DNA of 64,000 bases from contig JBAOKB010000045.1 in assembly GCA_037044905.1 (NCBI GenBank), forward strand, positions 248,001 to 312,000. The letters are read 5' to 3'. The stretch comes from Hortaea werneckii (Eukaryota; Ascomycota; Dothideomycetes; Mycosphaerellales; Teratosphaeriaceae). The notes under the pieces were generated by a model, which ran no database searches, was not told the DNA's origin, and worked only from the letters and a program-made list of their open reading frames with translations. This document shows, piece by piece, positions 10,047 through 21,603 of this stretch. Both the position numbers and the translations under genes were made by a program. Numbering within the stretch: the first letter of the stretch is position 1; each line of letters begins with the position of its first letter.

Positions 10047-13000
10047 CTACAAGAAAGCACACCACCCAATATACATACTCGCGAGGTTAAACTCATCCGT
10101 CGCCTGGCGGATCAACACATCCGCATGCCCCTCTACACCGAGGGGGACATTCTCGCCCCGGAACAAGCCCTTCAGCTTCAACTCGACACTATCCAGGATC
10201 TCCTGCGGCGTCTCAGGAACACCCGGCGTAATGATCCGCCGCTTCTTCGTCTGCGTGAAGTCCGTTGTCGGATCGTAGAGGAAAGTCTCGAGGACGGTGA
10301 GGAGGGTATCGCGGTTCTGGCGCAGGAGGCGGAGGGTGAGTTCGGAGGATTTCCGGAAGGGACCTTCGTAGCCGTAGGGGCCCATGGCGTCGACCATGTT
10401 GGGCGTGAGGCGGAAGGGGACCATCTCGGGTTTTTCGAACGTTAGGCCCTTGTCGAAGAGGCAGTTGAAGTCGACGTGGAAGACGCCACCGGTGCTTTCT
10501 TCTAGGAGGATGTTCTCGCCGTGGCGGTCGCCGAGCCCGAGAATGTGGCCCGTCATGGACATGACGGCTGCGGTGCGGGCGTAGCGGAGACGGGCGGCGA
10601 ACCAGGTCTCGGGCTCTGAGTAGGTCTCTGTGAACCATTCCCATAAGGAAGGCGGGAATTGACTCTGCACGCGTTCGGTGAAGAGGTGGGAGTACTCGGG
10701 AGAGGAGCAGGCCTCGTTGAGGATGTTTCGGATGTCACCGTAATTCGGTCGGATGCCTTTCCGTCCATATAGGTTGAGCAGGATATCACGGGTCGGTTTA
10801 ATGCCCTCTACCCATTCCAGCGTGCCTGATTCTTCGCTGAGTGGTGTGACGGCATACGTCTTGATGTAAAGCCGTCGCTTGCTGCTTTCAGGATCACGTT
10901 TGAGGGCGCGATTGATAATGCCATTGAATTCCATCAGACGCTGGTCTTTTCGCAGATCGTCCTTGGGTTTGCACAGCAAGCCATATCGCTTGCCGTCCGA
11001 GCCTCGGACTACAATCTTTCGCGGTCGCTGAAGTGAACTGAGCACCAACACATCGTCTTCGAAAGATTGAATGGTGACCTTGTCGTTGACAAATGCCTGA
11101 TGGCGTCTAATTTTATCACTGTTGGCGCCTGCGGGAAGATTAGGCGTAAGCGTAGCCTCAACAGGCACCACAAGATTATTTGGCGCAAGTTTATGGCTGA
11201 AACTCAAGTCCTTGTGCAGACTAACATGCTGCTTGCGCGGTTCGATGTGCTGCTCGCAGGCTAGCAAAAGCCCGTCCGATAGCTTTTGGCCGGAGTTGAT
11301 CAGGGGCAACAAATTAGTCCCATCGCTCCTCGGCTTCAACTTTGGGTCTTTCAACCTGCTGAGAACTTCCATGCCGCGATCAGCACGTGTGCGATTAGAT
11401 GCGCGGATAACAGCAAGCAAACCCCACAAGGCCTGGCTCGGATGCGCCGCAACGATTCGGAAGAGGATGCCGGAGAGTGTGCGCCACACATCAGGATTCG
11501 GATGCGTGATACGTGAGATCATCTGTGGTAAGGCTGTGTAGAAGACGTAAGGCGGTATACGCTCAAAGTACTTTTGCAGCTGCTTGTTTACTTGGTTCAG
11601 AGCTTTCACTCTTCTGTCGAAAATTGCTTGGTCTTCGCCTCGATCACGCTTCAACGTTTTCATGCCCAAATCGAGCCACAGCGTCAAGATTCGAGGGATG
11701 GTCTGATGCCAAAACTTGTTCCCAAATGGTATCGAGCGTATCATGTTCTCAATGACCGATTTCGCAATCTCTCCGCTTGCGTAGGAAACCGACTGTTTTG
11801 TCTCAGGCTGCGCTTTCTCGGCTTCTAAGAGCTTGTTGTAGTGCTTTCCAAGATAGTAATGACCCTTTTCCCATCTTTGGAAGGTACGCGCGGCATGCTG
11901 ATATCTAGCTGTCATATCTTTGGATTGGCTCTGGCCAGAGGCATCTAGCCACTTTGCAAGTAGGAGATGTGCTCTTGCCGATAGCATGTTTTGCTTCTGC
12001 ATGCCCGCTGAACTCTCGCTATTGACGTCCACGTCTTCAGCGCCGTCAAAAACTGAGTTTTTGATCGCGGTCTCGAGTGCCTGGATCGCCTGTCTTTGAT
12101 GACCGTCGGACCAGAGCAGCCTTGCCTCTTCCAATTTTGCGCCTTTCTCGCTACATGCGTACGCTTGCAGCACAGCATTGTAAGCGCTGTGTGTGTTGCC
12201 GGCCTTGCGTGCAAGCCGCGCAGCATTCAGCCAATTGGACCCAATGTCGCTCCGTTCGAACTTGTCTCTTCTAGCACTCATAGCGGCACGCCTCAACCCT
12301 AATAGGTATTGCTTGTCTGTCATGTAGGACCCGAGAGCGTCAAGACGCTTTGGCGACGCTTCGACAAACCGAGAGATTTCCTCTTGCCCTTTGCTATTGA
12401 GTGCCTCGATTTCATATAAGGCATGCAGCTTCCCCAACTCAGGATGGCACGCTTGCAGTGTGTTCGTACCAGAGGTCGTCATAGTGCCCACAATTGCGGT
12501 CCTAAGTGTTGAGAGCTGGCTCGAAAAGGAGTCATCACCGCCATCGGCAGTAGCAATGAGCAAGTTGCTCAGGCCAAGATTGAACTTCGAGGTTGGATTG
12601 CTATCCTCCATGCCCTCAAGTTGCAGCTTCAAGCCTTGAAGATCGGCTGTCATCCACTGGCCCTCTAGAGCAAGAGAGAAAATCTTGTCTGATGCGCTAG
12701 GCGATGTCGCTGCCTGCTCTTGCTGGAGGAAGTTCTGTGCGTATCTCAGCAATGGCGCATATTGCCCTGTTTCTCGTAGACAATCAAGAAGTCTGAGCTG
12801 TGTGTTGTCGTCACCTGGATTCTTGGCTAGCTCCATCTCATACCATGCCTGTGCAGCCGTCCAGCGGCCTGACTTGGTGTGCTGGACAACTTGTTGCTCC
12901 TCGCTGAGGATGGACAGATGCGCTCCTATGCCCTCAAGCCCGTCAGGCTCATCAATGGAAGCGTAGATGTCTTGAAGCTTCTCATAAAGAGACTCGTCTC

Positions 13001-16000
13001 GTTTCGACATAAGAGGGGATGGAATGATTCGCCTCTTCTGTCGAATATGCTGCTCCCAGTTGAATAGTGCACGTGCGTGAGCGCCGCACTCCATCGCTCG
13101 CGTCGCCAGTGCTTCTGCCGGCATCTTTGACAAGAAGCGCTCTAACTCTTCAATTTGTCCCATGTCCTTGACTTCGTTGAAGTCCCCTGGCGAATGCCCG
13201 GTGCGGTAGGCGTCTGCTCGAGTTTGTGAAAGCACTCGCTTTTTCTCCTGTAGCCAATTTGCCATGTAATCTAAGACGCCAAAGACGGTTTCGCTGCTCT
13301 GTTTTGCAAGCTCAAGTTGAGTGACGTCTGCTGGTTGACAAAACAGAATGGCAAGGAACTCATTCACCAACCCTTGAACTTCACTCACCGTGCCGCCAAG
13401 CACTACATTGAGCATTGCATACGGAAGCATGAAGTGTGCGATAGCGAGATCCGAGCTGCGAATGATACGGGCGATCAGCGGGAAGGCCATCTGCGCATTA
13501 TCGCCTTTCGCACGCCACAGCAGATCATACACCAAAGTTCGGAGCCATGTACCGAACGATGTGTCGAAAGAAAAGCCGGGGTACTTGCGATCTGGTGGCT
13601 TGACGGCATTGTTCGTGAAGACATGGTATCGGGAGGTCATGAAAGGCGTGAGAGTAATCCGAACATGTTCAGGCATTGCATCCCACTTCTGTTTGATGAC
13701 AGGAGACTGAGATGAACGTGTCTTTCCCCCGGCAACCTCCGCGACACCACAGAACTTTAGCAATTCCTGGATTGTGTAGGCCAAGAAGCCCTGCGATCGT
13801 GCGTTTGTGGTGGCCTTGAACGTCCTGATGAGGACGTCTTCGAGAAAAGCCACGGTCCAGTCAATCACTTCGCTTGCTCGTTCGAAGTTAGACAACAAGA
13901 GCACCTTGCGATCCACTCTCGGTGCTTCTATCCAGTTCGGATCGACACATCCAACGATGCCGAGAGCTTTCCCGCAAAGCTCAGCGATTTCGGCATTGTT
14001 TGAAGAATACTTAGTTGTTGCATCCAACAGCGAACGGAGCATTGCAGTCAGAGCTGGCGCAGGCTGCTCACTCAAGGCAGCATCGTGAACGAATTCCTGA
14101 TGATCGGCGAGATACGCGCAGAGTTCCTTGAGAGCTTGACGCACCACGCTCCGGCTCTCATCTTCCAAGCGACGTCTGAAAGCCTTGAAATGTGCCTCTA
14201 CCGGCTCATTCTTGCGCAGGCGGTCGATTTCGCCACCGAGCTTACAAAGTGCCGGGATGCTGCTCAGTGACGGCAACATCAGGACATTCTCCTGCATGAC
14301 TTTGTTGTGGGTCTTGACCAGATCTCCAATCCTGTGTGCGGTCGTGTTCTGAAGGTCTTGCGGGAAAATTGGCCAGTACTCGAGAACAAGCGCAAAGGAT
14401 TGTCCCAAGATCTGAACCATGTCATCAGCGTTGAGTACACCGACAAGATCTAGCCACGCCGAAAAAGCAGTCCCACAGAGCTCTGGCGTTTCCATGGCTG
14501 ACTGCAGGCAAGCCCGTATTTGTGGAAGGGCAACACCAGCATGAGCCTTAATGAGGTGTATCATTTCCCTGATAGCTCGAAGTGCTCTTAAGCGCTCTGC
14601 GATTGGTTCAGCTTGCTGAGCGCTCTCGATCTGCTGTGAGTAATGGGTCAGGATGCCAAGAATCTGTTCGTCGAAATACTCAATCAGTGTTCGGTTGGCC
14701 TTCGCATGTGTCTTTGAAGACCCGGGTTTCCTCAGTGCAAGGGTAGTGAAGAGCTTCACTGCGTGATGTAGCCTTGATTTACGTTCGTCAGGTGCATCCC
14801 CAGCTAGTTTCAGCATCTCGCAGCCGACCAAAGCCGGATCGGGCCTGATCAGAACAGAGATATCTTCGCCTTGAAAGTCTGAGCATACATCCGATAAGCA
14901 CTCCATGGCAGCTTCCTCTACGTCCGCAGTAGATTGCGTTAGTAGCAAAGCAATGGTAGCCGCCCTATTCGTGGGGGGCTGGAGGCAAAGATCCTTAACA
15001 GAAGATGATCTCGCCCCAGCGATGCGTTGCAACAGGTCTTTCTTTTTCGTCAGAACCAATGTCGGCACAGTGTATCTCTGCGTCAAGACGAGGAACTGGT
15101 TGATGTTTGTGTGGAGGATATCACACAGCTGCTGTGCTTTCTGCGGCCGTGTGTGCAAGTCTTGCACAACTGAGACGGCCACAGTGCTCCAAAAAGGCCT
15201 GAAAAGCTCTTCAACCGACACCCCTTTCGTGGTGGTTATTTTTTCAATTTCGATCGCAGCCACCGAACAAATCAAGCCGTTCGAATGCCCAAGGTAGTCG
15301 ACCAAACGCATTAGGACCAAGTTTAGCTCACGGTCACCACACACGAGAGCCACGCCTCCCCAGGCGCTAATCAAAGTTTCATGCTCACTTGCAATGTCCC
15401 GATCTGAGATCATTCGAAGATACTCCAGCGCAGTGTGACGATTGCTCGCCTTTAGCGAGTCTGGAAGGTCTTCTCGCAGGAAACAAGGCAATGTTTGTCC
15501 AGCGGCGATTCGTAGTTCCCGAACCGAACTGTGTAAAGAACCTAGGCAAAAGCGGCCAACTGGCGTCTGAGCAAGATCCAGATGTGTGGAATCACTCAGC
15601 CCAAGTACGCATTTCCGAGCCGCGAGCATAGCTAGAATACGCAGGCGCTTAGCCTCGCCCAGCTCCGGCAGCTCAAGCAACTTTGCGATGGTTCTAACGA
15701 CAGATATCGGGTGCTCTATAGCCGCTGCCGCAAGCAAATGGAAAGCCCGAGACCTGTCCTCGTCATTCAAAGATTTAAACATGGACGGTGCAAGCTCCGC
15801 AAGATGAGTGAGATCGTCAGATTCAGCACCAGTCAGTAAGCTGGCAAGCCGAGCTTTCGAATTCATCCTGGTACTCTTCTCCTCTGCAGTTGCAAGCTTT
15901 CTGCGCTTGATTCGCCTTGGGCCGTTCTTTTGTGCGGATGCGTGGGATTCGTTGAGGTCTGCGAAAGCAGTTTGGAAATCTGCATCTGTCATGACATTTC

Positions 16001-17218
16001 CCTGCCGGAGGGCTTCCAGGACAACACGGGCTTGCTCAGGCAGCTCATGATCAGCCATGTGACGATGAAGCCATATTGTTGCGGCAACTTTTAGATCCTC
16101 ATGTAAATGAACAAATTCGTCTGTCTCTGCGAGGTGTCTGAGACTGGAGGTTAGATTTTCTGCTGCCATGCGGTCACTTTTTTGGTGCTGCCGAAGCAGT
16201 GCGGATGCTAGGCGCTGCTGCTGCCCATTGGACAACTGAGCCTTTGGGATGTGGGGTACAAGGCATTGCAGAATCGGGGCCATGGAGGAAAGATCGAGAA
16301 GGCGACTGATTGCTTGTTCCCACTGGTGGCTTTGCTCCAAGTCTTTTCGAAGGTGCTCCAATGCCCGGCACAGCCTAATCGTATTCTCATTACGAGACGA
16401 CTGATCCAAGGCTGGCAATGCGGTTAACGAGACAGCCAACATGAAGGCATGCGACTTGCTGGTGACATTCGTTTGACAGCCGGCTGGCAGAGTGATGGAG
16501 GTCTGTGAATTGGGCCATAGCCGGGCGATACATTTTGCTGGTGGCAGCATGATCGCTAGACCACTTGGAGAATCGGCTTGAGATTCAAGTACGGTCAAAG
16601 TTTCTGCATAGGAATGAGCACTGGATCACTTACCTGATACATGAAAGTCGCCTGCTTACCGTCAACTATGTCTTGGCAGATCTGCTGTAAAAGCCTTGCT
16701 TGTTGCCAGATCTCAGTCGAGGCAATAAGAACTCTTATCAAGCCGTCCAAAAAAGTGGCGACAGGCAGGTCCGAGCATTGCGGCCTCCCACAAATGGCTA
16801 CTAATCGGGTAAGTAATGGAAGCAATAGCCGTGGTCCATCGTTGGATATTGGGGTAAAGAGCAGTTCAGGCTGTCGGTTGACGGTCTTTTCAATCACAGC
16901 AATGCTATCTCTCGCCTGAGCGAGAAGATGATCCAGCTGGGCAAAAGGGTCCTCGGACGCCAGGGGACCAAGGCCAGCTTCTGCAACGACATTGACTAAC
17001 TGTACGTTGACGGCGACGTTGGTCTCTTGAGCCGCAGCCGGATTGTGCAGCATTTCGTGCAACAACCCCGAAAGCGTGTTACTGTCGCCATTCTGTGCGG
17101 GCTGTTGCGTATTGCTTGGTCTCGCCTGGTTCTGAACGATTTGAGCAGCTAGAGTTGAAGGTGGCGGTACCTCGCCATTGATATGAACGTCATTTTGCTG
17201 AGAGGCACCTCGAGCCAT
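10047..17218 (-). CDS. MEC1: ATR-family checkpoint kinase Mec1/UvsB
   Basis: Two exons (17218-16660 and 16603-10047) give 2371 aa. The 56-nt intron has a GTAAGC donor and GCAG acceptor; the phase joins ..QDIVD to ETLTVLES. The body is HEAT-like alpha-helical repeats, then a FAT region. The PIKK catalytic domain contains KPKDDLRKDQRLMEF, GLGDRHGENILL with catalytic D2212, and HVDFN with D2231. The end is a typical FATC motif (..MYIGWCAFL). Size, the motif set and the UME-type middle region fit ATR rather than ATM, TOR or Tra1. Mec1/ATR, working with its Ddc2/ATRIP partner, senses RPA-coated single-stranded DNA and activates the replication and DNA-damage checkpoints. The start at 17218 is 268 bp from the COX16 ATG on the other strand. 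Confidence 0.95.
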
Positions 17219-17486
17219 TTTCTGGTGGTGCTCTTTCAGTGTACATTCAGCCGTCTCATTTTGATCTCGTCTTCCAAGTCGTCAGACAAAATCTGTGAGG
17301 CGAAGTGTATGGATTGGGATTTGCAGCCGTTTGGGTCGGAGGCAGACGCGTTGCGCACGCGACATCGGTTGCGCGGGGACTTCCGTTCCGCGTCTGACAT
17401 GCCAAGGCTATCTGCATCAAGTGCACGCCCATCACTTCACAGCTACATGGCATCCAGCCGTGAAAGACCAACAACACGAACCGAAT

Positions 17487-17886
17487 ATGGCGATCTTCCA
17501 GTCGAAGAAGTTCCGCCCTTCCAGCGACACCTCGCTCCCCGCCCGCTACCGCGCCGCCCTCGCGAGGCACCCGTTCGCACTCTTCGGCCTACCCTTTATC
17601 GCCACGATGGTACTCGGATCTTTCTTCCTGACGCCGGCTACAGCTCTAAGATATGAGAGGCATGACAAGAAGATCAAGCAGCTGTCTGAAACGGAAGCGT
17701 TGGGAATAGGCAAGGACAAGCGGAAGATCGATCTTCGGGAAGAATACTATGTGAGTACTGTGGCAACCTCACAGACTGGCACTGGTGATGCTAATATAGG
17801 GGTAGAAATTGGCAGCGAAAGACTTGGATAATTGGGAGCAGAAAAGAGTCAAGCGCTTGCCAGGCGAACACGATGGCGTCCTATGA
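17487..17886 (+). CDS. COX16: Cytochrome c oxidase assembly protein Cox16
   Basis: Two exons, 17487-17750 and 17806-17886, give 114 aa, close to the usual size. The intron (55 nt, GTGAGT...GGGTAG) has GCTAATA as likely branch site. Features are a short basic N-terminus, a single membrane segment at about residues 30-50 (FALFGLPFIATMVLGSFFL) and the family motif RYERHDKKIKQL after it. The C-terminal exon encodes the DLDNWEQKRVKRLPGE signature. Cox16 is an inner mitochondrial membrane factor that helps Cox1/Cox2 joining during cytochrome oxidase assembly. The gene is too small and split to be seen as one open frame. It is divergent from MEC1 and convergent with PFK (243 bp apart). Confidence 0.93.
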
Positions 17887-18129
17887 AGGGACCGCAGGCC
17901 TGAACTATTTGAATGAGCGTTTCAGCGAGGCGTTTGGGCAAGGGAAAGCATCTGGGTTATGCATTGAAAATTGTAGCAGCTACATGCTAATGCTATCATG
18001 ACATGGAAAGATTGAGCAGAATATCAACTCCTTTCTCCAGCTTACGTCCCGTAACGCCACCCACCATCCGTCAGTTCAGTATGCTCCTTAGACTGACGTG
18101 CCCTCGTCAATCATAGAACGTCGTCATGC

Positions 18130-20514
18130 TCACTTCGTAGCCGTAGGACTTGAGATAGGAGTTCCGTTAGCCTGCGAGGCGGAGGAGTCCGACATGCGCT
18201 GTCTGCAGGACTTCGGTCTGCCAGACAACGTGTCCACGACGTCGATCAGCGACATCCAGTACTCGTCCTTCGGCCTACGATCCTTCCAGTCTGTCTCCTC
18301 ATTCTCGACCTTTTCCATTGGAGTGAACTTGACCCTCGCTCCGCGGATACCAATAATCGCCGCGGAGTTGGGGTCGTTCTTGATCTCCTCCTTGCTCTTA
18401 CCAACGAATTGCTCGAGGAACTGCATACTCTTGACACCGAACCTGACGGCTCGGCCACGGTCCATCGGAGAGGGCGTGCCACCCTGTTGCACATGTCCTG
18501 GAACTGCGAATCGGCAGTCAAACTTGCCTCCGGACTCTTCTCTGATGATGTTCGCCACGATCTCCGTCGAGTATGTCTTGCTGGCCTTCTCGTTGCGGAG
18601 AATGATCTTTCCTGAGCGGGCCTGGCCGGTGTCCTTGGCGAATTGATCTTTGAGGAACTTGATGTCTTCGACAAGCATGTTGAGGTGAATACCCTCTTCT
18701 GGCGTGTACACGGCAACGGCACCTATACTCAGACCAGCAAGCGTAGCGATGTAGCCGGATGCGCCACCCTGGGTCTCGACCACGAACACTCTCCTCCTAC
18801 TTGCACTGGCAGATTGCTTGATGGCGTCGCAGTAATCAATCAAAGCGTTCAAGCAAGTATCCGAGCCGATACTGTATTCAGTGCCCGGGACGTTGTTGGA
18901 GACAGTAGCTGGCAGAACAACTATGGGAATCCTGAAAGCTTCGTAACGAGCGCGAGCCTGACGAAGCTCGCTGACAGCGGTGAAAGCTTCAAACCCACCG
19001 ACAACAAAGAGTGCGTCGATGTTGTACTTGTTGAAACAGAAGGCCGTCTGGTCGTAGCCGCACTCAGAAGGCAATGCACGGTTCGTGCCAATCTCCGAAC
19101 CACCACGTGAGACCCAGTTCTCAGCATCCAGCCAGTTCAGCTCACGCACTGCACCGATTGGCTTGTCGTCGTGGTGACGGCACATGCCAGGGAAGCCGTT
19201 GTACAGCGCAACTGGCGTATGGCCCTTGGTCAAGCAGTAGGCGACAGCAGCTCTGGTAGCAGCGTTCATGCCACCGGCCGGGGCACCCACATGGATGATA
19301 CCCACTCGCATTCTCTTCTCCTGGGGCAGCCTCATCTCTGGCTTATCAGCGGCGGTCGTGATGTTGAATGCGTGCAAGAACTCCTCAAACTCGGCATCTC
19401 TGCCCCTCATAGCTGCATCAAAGTCTTTCCTTTCGATGGCCGCAGCGACCTCCTTCGTCTTCGCAATTGCGTCCAGCATTGGCTTCCGGACGATCTTGTT
19501 TTCGACAATGCAGATGATTGGAGATGGCGTCTCAGGAGTGGCATCCAGAACTGCCTTTACCGCCTCAACGCCCTGCAGGGTGGCCAGCGTACGGTCGTAG
19601 GAGGTTGGCGCACCACCACGCTGGACGTGACCGAGCGTGGTAACCCTGGTGTCAAGACCAACTTCAGTTGTGAGCAAATCCTTGACCATGTTTGCCGAAA
19701 CCTTATTAAGATTCCTGTCGTGCGCGCCTTCAGCGCAAACGACAACTGTCTTTCTCTTGCCCATCTCTCTGTGCTTTCTGACAATGCTACACATTTCTGC
19801 TCTCCAGTTCTCGCTTGGTGGATTCTCGGGGATGAAGATGAAATCGGCGCCGGTGCTGATACCCGCCATGAGTGCGAGCCAGCCGCAGTGCCTACCCATG
19901 ACCTCGATAACGAAAGCACGCTGGTGGGAGAAAGCGGTTGTGTCGATGAAGTCAATTGCTTGACAGATACGTTGCAGCGAGCTGTAGGCGCCGATTGTTG
20001 CATCTGTGCTGCTAAGGTCATTGTCAATAGAGCCAACCAGACCGACAATGTTCAAGTGTCTGAATGGCTTCACTGCCTCTTCCGTCCTCAGTCCAGTGGA
20101 AACCAGCTCGTCGAGCAGGCTCGGCCATTCGCCTCTGAACTTGTCTGCACCGGTGAGGGACCCATCACCACCGCAGATGACCAGAGCGTCAATGCCCTTC
20201 TCGATCATGTTGTTTGCAGCTGTCAATCTCCCTTTCCTTTCGATGAAAGCCATGCACCTCGCTGTGCCAATCAGAGTACCACCTTCTGAAGTCCAGCCTC
20301 TTACATCCTCCCACGCCATCTCTCTGATCATGTCGCCGCCGTCAACCAGACCCTGGTAGCCTTCGTACACAGCGTATGAAACGCATCCAGAAGCAATCGT
20401 CTGTCTAACAACAGCCCTGACCACAGCGTTCATTCCAGGAGCGTCACCTCCAGAGGTCATGACCGCGATTCGCTTCTTGCCCGCAGGCATGGCTGGTGGT
20501 CCTCCTTGAACCAT
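18130..20514 (-). CDS. PFK1: ATP-dependent 6-phosphofructokinase
   Basis: Single exon, 794 aa, the normal size for the duplicated fungal enzyme. The N-terminal half carries the catalytic motifs: TSGGDAPGMNA, GGDGSLTGA, the IDND segment with its catalytic Asp followed by the conserved SSTDATIG, and MGRHCGW for fructose-6-phosphate binding. The C-terminal half is the regulatory repeat, with HVGAPAGGMNAATRA, VVGGFEAFTAV and QGGTPSPMDR. It phosphorylates fructose 6-phosphate to fructose 1,6-bisphosphate, the committed glycolytic step, in the cytosol. The start at 20514 gives a short MVQGGPP leader before the first beta strand, as in filamentous fungi. A. niger-type pfkA is the nearest description. 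About 1.1 kb of upstream DNA separates it from MED17. Confidence 0.96.
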   Translation of the reverse strand: MVQGGPPAMPAGKKRIAVMTSGGDAPGMNAVVRAVVRQTIASGCVSYAVYEGYQGLVDGGDMIREMAWEDVRGWTSEGGTLIGTARCMAFIERKGRLTAANNMIEKGIDALVICGGDGSLTGADKFRGEWPSLLDELVSTGLRTEEAVKPFRHLNIVGLVGSIDNDLSSTDATIGAYSSLQRICQAIDFIDTTAFSHQRAFVIEVMGRHCGWLALMAGISTGADFIFIPENPPSENWRAEMCSIVRKHREMGKRKTVVVCAEGAHDRNLNKVSANMVKDLLTTEVGLDTRVTTLGHVQRGGAPTSYDRTLATLQGVEAVKAVLDATPETPSPIICIVENKIVRKPMLDAIAKTKEVAAAIERKDFDAAMRGRDAEFEEFLHAFNITTAADKPEMRLPQEKRMRVGIIHVGAPAGGMNAATRAAVAYCLTKGHTPVALYNGFPGMCRHHDDKPIGAVRELNWLDAENWVSRGGSEIGTNRALPSECGYDQTAFCFNKYNIDALFVVGGFEAFTAVSELRQARARYEAFRIPIVVLPATVSNNVPGTEYSIGSDTCLNALIDYCDAIKQSASASRRRVFVVETQGGASGYIATLAGLSIGAVAVYTPEEGIHLNMLVEDIKFLKDQFAKDTGQARSGKIILRNEKASKTYSTEIVANIIREESGGKFDCRFAVPGHVQQGGTPSPMDRGRAVRFGVKSMQFLEQFVGKSKEEIKNDPNSAAIIGIRGARVKFTPMEKVENEETDWKDRRPKDEYWMSLIDVVDTLSGRPKSCRQRMSDSSASQANGTPISSPTATK

Positions 20515-21603
20515 TGTTGAGTCCGCTTCTTGTCGACGTGGAGCAATGGAGGACGAGTACTTTCGAGGGGAAAGAGTGGAGGTAAGTATGACAAGCTATA
20601 GTCTTGAAATACCACCTATCGAGCTCTGGCAACCTGCTGTACACGAGCCTCCAGGTGAACAATGGGGAAGTTTTTCGCTGACTGCCCCACGTAACGTCAG
20701 TGGTGATCAGGCTCTAGAGCTTCTGATGCACGAACTTATCGGCCCGTTTTCGGTGGGGTATCACGTGTCTGGACTGCACTCTATTCCAGTGTGCTTTTCA
20801 CATAAGGTATACCGTAATTACTCGGACAACTTTCGATCCGAGTACCAATCTGTGTTCGGATCAAGATACGTGAGTCTCTGTTTTAGACTGGTTTGTCACC
20901 TCTACAGGTAGAATAAGAATTAAATCTACTTGGGAGCCTCTGAGACTGTACAGCTAAAAGTGGCACGCGGGAACGGGCGCTAATCCAGACCGCACCCTAT
21001 GACGACGAGCTAGCACCATTTTGACGACACCGACTGAAGTGAATGCAAGCCCATGAGTTCGAATTTTTGAGCCTCCAAGAAGCCGCGCCCAGCCTTACGG
21101 CAAAGGGACAGACCATTGAGAGGTGGAGCCCGTCCCATTGCTCATAAGCAATAAACCGCAGTCAGCAAAGACTCGTGCGTGCCGCGGGTTACTTGTATCG
21201 CAAACGTCTGAGCAGCTCGCCACCGTTATCAACGACGCCCAATGCATTTTCATCCATAAATTGCACAGCCGTGACACACAGTTCCGAAGGCCAAGGATGA
21301 CAAGCCAGAGGAATTCGATAAAAGTACGACCAATCAACATAAGGCGTATTGTTGTATCTGATGACATACGCCAGTGGAAAGAAATGTATGCCTTTTGTTT
21401 CCAGTAACCCTAGCCAACCCTAAGAGATACGCCTTCCCCACCGCTCAGTCCCCTCTTACACAAGCGGAACTAATGGCTGCCCTACACGTCTCTTGCCTGT
21501 GCAAGCAAGTGATTTCAAACATAAGTAACGTCTTTGATAGTCAATACTGACAGTGAGCGCCGAAGGCGCTATTCGCATTTGTCCATTTACTAACTCGTTG
21601 TGA
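20515..21603. other. Intergenic, PFK promoter side
   Basis: This is DNA between the PFK start and the MED17 stop, both on the minus strand. It contains a CACGTG E-box at 20762-20767. Short open frames (the longest about 121 codons) show no family features and I do not support them as genes. The region most likely holds the PFK promoter and the MED17 3' end. Confidence 0.5.

Noticed and set aside
16577..16606. 30-nt intron in MEC1 using the GTAAGT donor
   Set aside because: It is below usual intron size and leads directly to a stop; the 56-nt intron with GTAAGC keeps frame.
20546..20911. 121-codon plus-strand frame upstream of PFK
   Set aside because: No family motif; it overlaps the PFK promoter and reads through poor-context sequence.
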